From NCBI GenBank assembly GCA_036924085.1, contig JAVGWX010000007.1, positions 70,977,948-71,041,947 on the forward strand: a DNA stretch of 64,000 nt. The letters run 5' to 3'. Positions 55,440 to 64,000 of this stretch are shown here, in pieces. Position 1 is the first letter of the stretch; each line of letters begins with the position of its first letter. Position numbers and translations under genes: made by a program. Under the pieces are notes generated by a model. It had not been told where the DNA came from, ran no database searches, and worked only from the letters and a program-made list of their open reading frames with translations. This stretch comes from Ariolimax columbianus. Taxonomy: Eukaryota > Mollusca > Gastropoda > Stylommatophora > Arionidae.

Positions 55440-56210
55440 TGAAAGTTAATGCATCAAATTTGTCGATGACCAAGCGATAGTGGGAGGATCAATAGCAACG
55501 TTGCAAATGCTGCTTGAAAAAATTAATAGCACAGCCAAAATGTTTGGCATGAAAAAAAACATAGAAGACAAAGACTCTGGGTAATATCCAAGCAACATAG
55601 GCAAATACATGGGTATTATCCAAGCAACATAGGCAAATACATATCAATGGAGAAATAATCGAACAAGTACAAAAGTTTATATATTTGGGGCAAACCATAA
55701 CAGAAGATGCCCACAATGAGACAGAAATTAAGACAAGGATTGCAATGGCCAAAAATGGCTTCAGAGAAAAACAAATTGTTGACCACAAAGAATATCAGGA
55801 TAGTATGGAGGAAAAGAATAATCATTACTCATGTATGGCCAATTGCATTGTATGGGGCTGAATTTGGACTTTGGCAAAGAAGGATGAAAAAGCTTGGAAG
55901 CGTTTGAAATGTGTTGGACATAAAGAAGACCCAATGACAATGTACTCAGTGAAGTGGATACACAAAGGCAAATATTGCATATGATACAAAAACGTAGGTT
56001 TAGATCACAATATGAGACATGAAAGTCTTCTATAGAAGACAATAGAGGGCAAGATTCAAGGGAAGAGAGGACAGTGGTGACCAAGATTTACCTTTATATC
56101 TCAGGCATACAGGGACATTAAAGTACAAATTTATGCTGAAATGAATCATGCAGAGGATAGGGTTAAATGGAGAGACATACTCATACAACCTTACAACCAG
56201 TCTCAGGACT
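55440..56210 (+). mobile_element. Decayed LINE fragment, RT end
   Basis: The + reading: KFVDDQAIVGGSIATLQMLL (motif C with Val for Ala, then the DL helix), INGEIIEQVQKFIYLGQTIT and EDAHNETEIKTRIAMAKNGF, then, frame-shifted, IIITHVWPIALYGAEFG. These are the thumb and downstream blocks of a LINE. Stops and a short local duplication (55590-55650) are present. Confidence 0.8.
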
Positions 56211-56229
56211 AATCAACCAGATGGTGGTA

Positions 56230-57330
56230 AGACTATATGACACATAATTTGTCTCTTATGTGCCTTAGACAAGGACCAAGTTTGGTGGCATAAAGTTGGT
56301 ATAAATATACTATTTATCAGTTCTGCTGCTTTGCTGATATTTGAGTGTTTATGTAGAGGTGAAAGTTGATAAGTCACGGCATATGCTTTATGACGTCTGC
56401 CTTCAATTTTTCCCATCGAGCCTTTAATCACCCGCAAGAATTCTTTCCAAATATTTAAACTTTTAAGCCAATTCAAGTTGGACATTTTTTGCATGCTTTT
56501 TAGTTGGGTCCATGCATCTCGCATTGAATTCCACTTGTATTGCAATTTGACTGGCTTCTGTTATTTTTTTCATGTTATGTTGGACAGTAATGACAGACTG
56601 GGTCTAAAAGTATTGGTTCCCAGGTCATTAACATTTTTAACATCGTCTTATGTTTAAGGGGGCAAGCTGACACAATGGCCAGTCTGTCACTGAGCAAAGC
56701 ACAGATTCCTGTCATACTCCTGTGGTTATTTCAGAAGCATCTGTGATTCCATCAATTATTTTATTTGTATCCATATTGCACAGCGTTTTCACAATATCCA
56801 ACAGTTGTCCTTGTATTCTATAATCCTCTAATATTCGCCAGAGTTTATTTCTATCTACTCCATCAAAAGCTTTCTTCTGATTAATAAACACTATTTAAAT
56901 GCTTGTCTATTCTATTCTTTCACTTAATTCTCCTAGTGAATAAGACAGCATTACATCCCATTTCCTTACAGTATCCAACAAGTTTTAATTGATGCAGTAG
57001 TTATGACAAATATCTGGTGACTTATTTCTAGGGCTTTATAGCTCTTTCCATTTCTTGAATCAAATCAAGCTCCAGATGAATCTTATTTCTTGGAATAAAT
57101 AAATACTGATTATCCCTGAGAGTCAGTTTGGTTGAACATTTCTTGGAAATATGTTTTTCATGTCTTACATTATTGTTAACTATTGGAGATCCACTTCTGT
57201 CAATTTAAGCTCTTAGCTTTCAACCTCCTTTCTTTGATAATCTCCTTACAAATTTTTTTGTGTGTTAATGTTCTATTTTAATATTTTCCCATAAATTCTA
57301 TCAGATCTGTTTTGTTTTTTCACCAAACCC
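56230..57330 (-). mobile_element. Decayed LINE reverse transcriptase, minus strand
   Basis: Minus pieces: KAFDGVDRNKLWRILEDYRI and QGQLLDIVKTLCNMD (about 56760-56870, motif A region and the following helix) and, downstream, TQLKSMQKMSNLNWLKSLNI, then SKAAELINSIFIPTLCHQTW (56250-56330). Interspersed stops. Between the two parts the RT motif B/C region is not readable. I recognise nothing in 57335-57765. Confidence 0.7.
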
Positions 57331-57769
57331 CCTAAATTTAATGTTGCATGCCTATTACATAGTTAAATGTTTCTATCCATAGTCTATTGAGATCAGTCTG
57401 TTTAGGCTCCATTAATAGTTTCATAGCAATAGTATACTGGATGTCGGCTTTCTAGGTTAGTTATAGCAGTGTGAAATCCCCATTTTCCAGAGACTTTTCA
57501 TAGTAAACCTTACTTTGTCCTATTTCCACCTATGCTGTGAGAGCTTTATTAGTCACATTAGTCAAAAATGTTTAATTGCCAACTGTTTGAATAGTGCTTC
57601 AAAGACTATAGTAAATACATGTTACCATAGAGTAGTAATTAGATGCAGTTGCAAATTGTAACAGAGTTGCAAATTATAACAGAAATTAGAAAAAGACAAA
57701 TTAGAATGTGACAAAATTATGTTATATACATATATATATTTATTTATTTATTGAAACACAGAAATATAA

Positions 57770-58060
57770 ATGACTCTCGCTATAAAGATCAGACTAATGC
57801 GCTCACTCATTCTTTCAATATTCCTCTGCGCCTGTGAAACAGACTACTATAGCAGACCTCCAGAGTAGAATTCAGGCCATGGAGATAAGATATTTTAGAA
57901 GACTCCTAATTATCACCTACAAAGATTGTATCACAAATGAAGTACGATATAGTATCAAGAATGCAAGTGGAATGTGCGACGACGACATCACACTGATCAA
58001 AAGGTGAAAGCTGACTTGGTCTCAAGAGGTCACTGAACTGATATAAACATACAATTTTAT
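57770..58060 (+). mobile_element. LINE scrap of the 22.3-kb family
   Basis: 'tataaagatcagactaatgc', 'ttcaatattcctctgcgcct', 'gcagacctccagagtagaat' and 'aggccatggagataagatat' match 22905-23010 in order. This is the thumb-to-tail coding region, truncated at both ends, with a small deletion in the ETWT block. Confidence 0.85.
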
Positions 58061-58199
58061 TTTACAGGGGGTCCAGTTTGCCTAACTAGTATAAATTAAT
58101 AGAATCAGCATGTTATACTTAACTTAACGTCTTTATACTGGTTTAGAAGACCCTGCAGAGTCTGTATACAACCAGTTACATTTACATCACCTTGCTCTA

Positions 58200-59890
58200 A
58201 AAGCTATGCGCACTAGTTTATTCTTAAATGCATTAACTGTTCCTGCCTCCACTACCTCCCCTGGCAATGCATTCCAAGCAGACACCACTCTCTGACTAAA
58301 AAAAATATTTCCTAATATCTAACCTGGACCTCTCTTTAGTCAGCTTGTAGCTATGCCCTCATGTTATTGTAGGTGGCTGTATTTTAAAAAACTTGTTATA
58401 GTCTAATTTATCGATTCCTCTGATCATCTTATAAACCTGTATTAAGTCACCACGAATTCTTCTCTCTTCGAGACACTGTAGGCCGGTTTTTCTGAGTCGT
58501 TCCTCATAACTGTAATTCTGGAATCCCACTATCATCTTTGTCGCTCTTTTTTGTATTCTTTCTAGCATGTTTATGTCCCCTCTATGATAAGGACTCCACA
58601 CCTGTACACAGTACTCCAATCTAGGTCTAACTAAAGCTTTATACAGTTTGACGATCACTTCCTTGCTCCTATGTTTAATATTTCTTTTTATCATACCTAA
58701 CATTGCATTTGCCTTTTTCACTGCTACCTTAACTTGCTCACTCACCCTTTCCTGTATGATCTATTATAACCCCTAGGTCCCTTTCCTTATCTATCTTTCT
58801 AATATTGTTTTCTCCCATTCTATAATTATGTTCCATATTGGATCTACCCATGTGGATGACTGTACATTTATCTACATTAAACTCCATTTGCCAGCTTACA
58901 GACCATTCTCGAATTTTATCTAAATCCCACAATATATCCACTTCCGCTTTAGATGAGACACTACTGCATAGTTTTGTGTCATCAGCAAATTTTGCAATCA
59001 TGGATCCCATATCAATGTCCAAATCATTTATATATATCAAGAACAAAATTGGTCCCAAAACCGAGCCCTGTGGCACACCATTTTTCACTTCACACCACTC
59101 AGAGTACTCTTTATTTATGCCCACCCTCTGCCTTCTTTCGGTTAACCAATTTTCAATCTATTTGGCAACTTCGCCACCTATTCCATGTGATTTTAACTTT
59201 CGAAATAATCTTTGATGAGGTACTCTATCAAAGGCCTTTGCAAAGTCTAGATAAATAACATCCACTGGCTCCCCTTTATCTATGATTTTAGTAACCTCCT
59301 CCATGAATTCTAATAGATTTGTTAAGCATGATCTCCCTCTAGTAAACCCATGCTGACTATTTCTAATTAGATTAAATTTGTCTAAATGCATTACAATTTT
59401 TTCTTTGATTATTGACTAACAATTTACAGACTATGCTTGTTAAACTCACCGGTCTATAATTTGCTGGATCTGATTTTTTGAATAAGGGGATCACTTCTGC
59501 ATCTTTCCAATCCCGTGGAACAATCCCTTTTGTAAGTGATTGAGAACATAATATAGCCAATGGTTTTGCTAGTTGGGATCTAATTTCATACAGCAATTTT
59601 CGATGAATACCATCTTGACCTGGACATTTATTCACTTTCAACCCCTCCAATCTTTTAAAAACCATTTCCTCTGTAATACAGATTGATCTTAATCCCGCTG
59701 TATCCATGTCTCTTTGAAAAATATCTACAGGCTCTGGGATCTTGGAGCAGTCCTCTTTTGTGTAGACTGTGCCAAAATACTGATTGAGCAGATTAGCTGC
59801 CTTCCTATTCTCACTTATTATTTTCCTTGTACTGTCTATGAGAGGGCCTACTTTGTCTTTCGTACTTGTGACTTACTTGACTGTCTTAGC
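58200..59890 (-). mobile_element. CR1/L2-like LINE, RT nearly complete
   Basis: In order on minus: a linker (NRKAANLLNQYFGTVYT-like, about 59790), LEGLKVNKCPGQDGIHRKLL, VIPLFKKSDPANYRPVSLTS, NSQHGFTRGRSCLTNLLEFM, DVIYLDFAKAFDRVPHQRLF (motif A), NGVPQGSVLGPILFLIYIND (motif B), SMIAKFADDTKLCSSVSS (motif C), DLGVIIDHTGK (thumb) and LYKALVRPRLEYCVQVWSPY to the end. A few frameshifts only (near 58740, 59125-59160 and 59380), so this is the least decayed RT in the window. The 5' endonuclease is absent or beyond 59890. Confidence 0.92.
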
Positions 59891-60169
59891 AATACTTTAT
59901 CAACAACAACTTTTGATATGGAAGAATGCCACCACAAATACTCACCAAATGTTTATTGATCACCCACTGATCATCTACATAGTACTTGTACAGATGTTCT
60001 CCTACAGGTAAATTTATTGTTTTGGCAAAAATGTCTCCACTGAAAAAATAAATGTTCAGATATTTTATAAGATTAGATCTAGGCATTAATCAAGAACATG
60101 TATATAAATTTAAGAATGAAAATGTAGTTCCATGACAGACCACTTATCAGGGATAAAATGTTAAGAGCC

Positions 60170-60410
60170 TTAATTTTATGAGGCCACAGCTAGTTTAGTT
60201 GGTGGTGGGGGGAGGGGGGGGGGGGGTGGTCAGTTCCCTTCCTTGCTGGCTTTCCATTTTTATCTCTAACAGCAAGCCAATACCAATTTACAATTAGCTA
60301 GGTTAACTGGAGTATGTCAGTAACAGGAGTTAAACACCATACCTTTGTCACAAAATGCAAGTGCTCTACCACTGCACTTATCTGTCATTCAAGTAGTGAA
60401 TCATCCTTTT
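60170..60410 (-). mobile_element. tRNA-derived SINE, family E, copy 4, reversed, with a poly-G run
   Basis: Reversed, 60345-60400 gives a tRNA-like head ('gataagtgcagtggtagagcac' box A; 'gtgtttaactcctg' as a degenerate box B). The body contains 'ggtcagttcccttccttgct' and 'accaatttacaattagct', like 39220-39300. A run of G (60203-60226, broken by A) lies at its left end. Confidence 0.65.
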
Positions 60411-60495
60411 ATCTTGAGCTGCACAACTTAGAAGCTGTTAGTAATGCCTCTCCTTGCAGTGGACAGTTTCTTTAACAATTTTATACCTATTGGGA

Positions 60496-63400
60496 TGTTT
60501 GTGTAAGCAATAGGGACAGAAAGACTATGCTTGTGTGAGCAATGGGGACAGGAAGACTGCTTGTGTAAGCAATGGGGGACAGGAAGACTATGCTTGTGTA
60601 AGCAATAGGGACAGGAAGACTATGCTTGTGTGAGCAATGGGGGACAGGAAGACTGCTTGTGTGAGCAATGGGGGACAGGAAGACTATGCTTGTGTGAGCA
60701 ATGGGGACAGGAAGACTATGCTTGTGTGAGCAATGGGGGACAGGAAGACTGCTTGTGTAAGCGAAAGGGACAGGAAGACTATGCTTGTGTGAGCAATGGG
60801 GGACAGGAAGACTATGCTTGTGTGAGCAATGGGGGACAGGAAGACTATGCTTGTGTGAGCAATGGGGGACAGGAAGACTATGCTTGTGCGAGCAATGGGG
60901 GACAGGAAGACTATGCTTGTGCGAGCAATGGGGGACAGGAAGACTATGCTTGTGTGAGCAATGGGGGACAGGAAGACTATGCTTGTGTGAGCAATGGGGG
61001 ACAGGATGGTCTCTGTGTGAGCAATGGGGGACAGGATGGTCTCTGTGTGAGCAATGGGGGACAGGATGGTCTCTGTGTGAGCAATGGGGGACAGGATGGT
61101 CTCTGTGTGAGCAATGGGGGACAGGATGGTCTCTGTGTGAGCAATGGGGGACAGGATGGTCTCTGTGTGAGCAATGGGGGACAGGATGGTCTCTGTGTGA
61201 GCAATGGGGGACAGGGTGGTCTCTGTGTGAGCAATGGGGGACAGGATGGTCTCTGTGTGAGCAATGGGGGACAGGATGGTCTCTGTGTGTGAGCAATGGG
61301 GGACAGGACGGTCTCTGTGTGTGAGCAATGGGGGACAGAACGGTCTCTGTGTGTGAGCAATGGGGGACAGAACGGTCTCTGTGTGTGAGCAATGGGGGAC
61401 AGAACGGTCTCTGTGTGTGAGCAATGGGGGACAGAACGGTCTCTGTGTGTGAGCAATGGGGGACAGAACGGTCTCTGTGTGTGAGCAATGGGGGACAGAA
61501 CGGTCTCTGTGTGTGAGCAATGGGGGACATTACGTCTGTGTATGTGAGCAATCGGGGACAGGATGTGTGTGTGTGAGCAATGGGGGATAGGATGTGTGTG
61601 TGTGAGCAATGGGGGACAGGATGTGTGTGTGTGAGCAATGGGGGACAGGATGTGTGTGTGAGCAATGGGGGACAGAATGTGTGTGTGTGAGCAATGGGGG
61701 ACAGAACAGTCTCTGTGTGTGAGAAATGGGGGACAGAATGTGTGTGTGTGAGCAATGAGGGACAGAATGTGTGTGTGTGTGAGCAATGGAGGACAGGATG
61801 TGTGTGTGTGAGCAATGGTGGACAGGATGTGTGTGTGTGTGAGCAATGGGGGACAGGATGTGTGTGTGTGTGAGCAATGGGGGACATGATGTGTGTGTGT
61901 GAGCAATGGGGGACAGGATGTGTGTGTGTGAGCAATGGGGGACAGGATGTGTGTGTGTGAGCAATGGGGGACAGGATGTGTGTGTGTGAGCAATGGGGGA
62001 CTGGATGTGTGTGTGAGCTATGGGGGACTGGATGTGTGTGTAAGCTATGGGGGACTGGATGTGTGTGTGAGAAATGGGGGACAGGATGTGTGTGTGTGAG
62101 CAATGGGGGACAGGATGTGTGTGTGAGCAATGGGGGACAGGATGTGTGTGTGTGAGCAATGGGGGACAGGATGTGTGTGTGTGTGAGCAATGGGGGACAG
62201 GATGTGTGTGTGTGTGAGCAATGGGGGACAGGATGTGTGTGTGTGAGCAATGGGGGACAGGATGTGTGTGTGTGTGAGCAATGGGTGACAGGATGTGTGT
62301 GTGAGCAATGGGGGACAGGATTGTGTGTGAGCAATGGGGGACAGGATGTGTTTGTGTGAGCAATGGGGGACAGGATGTGTGTATGTGTGTGAGAAATGGG
62401 GGACAGGATGTGTGTGTGTGTGTGAGCAATGGGGGACAGGATGTATGTGTGTGTGAGCAATGGGGGACAGGATGTGTGTGTGTGAGCAATGGGGGACAGG
62501 ATGTGTGTGTGTTATCAATGGGGGACAGGATGTATGTGTGTTATCAATGGGGGACAGGATGTGTGTGTGTGAGCAATGGGGGACAGGATGTGTGTGTGTG
62601 AGCAATGGGGGACAGGATGTGTGTGTGTGAGCAATGGGGGACTGGATGTGTGTGTGAGCTATGGGGGACAGGATGTGTGTGTGTGTGTGAGCAATGGGGG
62701 ACAGGATGTGTGTGTGTGAGCAATGGGGGACAGGATGTGTGTGTGTGTGAGCAATGGGGGACAGGATGGTCTCTGTGTGTGAGCAATGGGGGACAGGATG
62801 TGTGTGTGTGAGCAATGGGGGACAGGATGTGTGTGTGTGTGAGCAATGGGTGACAGGATGTGTGTGTGAGCAATGGGGGACAGGATTGTGTGTGAGCAAT
62901 GGGGGACAGGATGTGTTTGTGTGAGCAATGGGGGACAGGATGTGTGTGTGTGAGAAATGGGGGACAGGATGTGTGTGTGTGAGTGAGAAGTGGGGGACAG
63001 GATGTGTGTGTGAGCAATGGGGGACAGGATGTGTGTGTGAGCAATGGGGGACAGGATGACTGCTTGTGTGAGCAATGGGGACAGGAAGACTGCTTGTGTG
63101 AGCAATGGGGACAGGAAGACTGCTTGTGTGAGCAATGGGGACAGGATGTCTGTGTGAGCAATGGGGACAGGATGTCTGTGTGAGCAATGGGGACAGGATG
63201 TCTGTGTGAGCAATGGGGACAGGATGGCTCTGTGAGCAATGGGGACAGGATGTCTCTGTGTGAGCAATGGGGACAGGATGTCTCTGTGTGAGCAATGGGG
63301 ACAGGATGTCTCTGTGAGCAATGGGGACAGGATGTCTCTGTGTGAGCAATGGGGACAGGATGTCTCTGTGTGAGCAATGGGGACAGGATGTCTCTGTGTG

Positions 63401-64000
63401 AGCAATGGAGACAGGATGTCTCTGTGTGAGCAATGGGGACAGGTTGTCTGTGTGAGCGATTAGGGGAGGGGGGGGGAGGCAGGGTGTCTCTGTGTGAGTG
63501 ATGGAAACAGGAAGACCATGCTTGTGACTGTTTGAGATATGGGGACAGGAAGACTCTTTATGTGAGCGGGGGAGACAGGAAAACTGCTTGTGTAAGCAAT
63601 GGGGACAGGAAGTCTATGCCTGTGACTGTTGTGTGAGTGATGGGGACAGGAACAGTGCTTGTGTGACTGTTGTGAGTGATGTGAGTGATGGGGACAGGAA
63701 GACTGTGTGACTGTTGTATGAATGATGGGGAAAGGAAGATTAGATGTTTGTGTTAGCAATGGGGACAGGAAGACTGATTGTGTGAGCAGTGGGGAGGGAC
63801 AGAAAGACTGAAGACTAAATGATGGGGATAGGAAGATTGTATCTTTGTGTTAGCAATGGGGACAGGAAGACTGACTGAGCAATGGGGAAAGGGAGACTGC
63901 TTGTGTAATCAATGGAGCCATGAAAATTATGTTTGTGTGAACAATGGGAATATGAAGACTGAGCAATGTGGACAGGAAGATTGTGTATGCAATGGGGGAA
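60496..64000. repeat. Long minisatellite (at least 3.5 kb) with zones of different unit length, running off the window
   Basis: Core unit 'gcaatgggggacaggatg' + a TG-rich or 'gtctctgtgtga' tail. Zones: 60496-61000, about 33 bp ('gaagactatgcttgtgtga' tail); 61000-61290, 30 bp, nearly perfect ('gatggtctctgtgtga'); 61290-61530, 32 bp ('gaacggtctctgtgtgtga'); 61530-63060, 26-34 bp with a variable (TG)n; 63060-63460, 'ggggacaggatgtctctgtg' units; 63460-64000, degenerate. The long open frames here (up to 657 codons, on minus) come from the repeat and are not genes. Confidence 0.96.

Noticed and set aside
60487..63433. Long open frames of 657, 462, 338, 319 and 278 codons rich in His, Pro, Ser and Cys on the minus strand, and 220-codon frames on plus
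   Set aside because: They lie entirely in a minisatellite, overlap each other in several frames and strands, and repeat a 10-11-codon unit. They have no splice or family support.

Overview
The window is animal nuclear DNA. It has spliced exons with GT/AG junctions, long introns, tRNA-derived SINEs, many non-LTR retrotransposon (LINE) fragments, a hAT-type MITE, a decayed mariner and many minisatellites. The mix of LINE and SINE families suggests a lophotrochozoan, most likely a gastropod mollusc. That placement is inference from the look of the repeats, not from a diagnostic gene.

The one clear cellular gene is RPS6KC1 (ribosomal protein S6 kinase delta-1, a PX-MIT-pseudokinase protein) on the + strand. 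Eleven exons (622-914, 2088-2436, 3506-3759, 5522-5653, 8818-8939, 12644-12799, 13557-15286, 19876-20003, 25450-25532, 27213-27308, 31447-31560) join in phase and encode about 1151 residues up to a TAG at 31558. The 5' exons, expected to carry the PX domain, lie before the window. The visible part has an acidic linker, the MIT domain (exons 4-5), the degenerate kinase N-lobe (exons 6-7), a Ser-rich insert of about 500 residues, and the C-lobe (exons 7-11). The catalytic loop is CRDLKPSN, but the DFG motif is lost.

The introns are crowded with repeats. They hold a hAT MITE with a perfect 8-bp target duplication (2616-3119), an antisense RNase-H-bearing LINE with a 10-bp target duplication ending about 70 bp before an exon (6865-8736), a mariner relic (about 11.2-11.9 kb), decayed LINE reverse transcriptases, and a three-level nest of insertions with two 12-bp target duplications (20.8-23.4 kb). 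The last intron holds a LINE whose own coding sequence has been amplified in frame into 21 copies of a 51-bp, 17-codon unit (29727-30797).

From 31.6 to 64 kb no full cellular gene is recognised. This part holds LINE and SINE fragments and several minisatellites (units of 43, about 48, 27, about 74 and 31 bp), two of them interrupted by LINE-bearing DNA. An AT-rich, repeat-poor stretch (about 49-55 kb) may be the 3' UTR of a minus-strand gene whose last coding exon may be 54856-54918. A CR1/L2-like LINE lies at 58.2-59.9 kb. The window ends in a minisatellite of at least 3.5 kb (60.5-64 kb) with zones of different unit length. No CRISPR, operon, prokaryotic gene or viral gene was seen, and I found no convincing new gene system. 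The unusual content is repeat biology.
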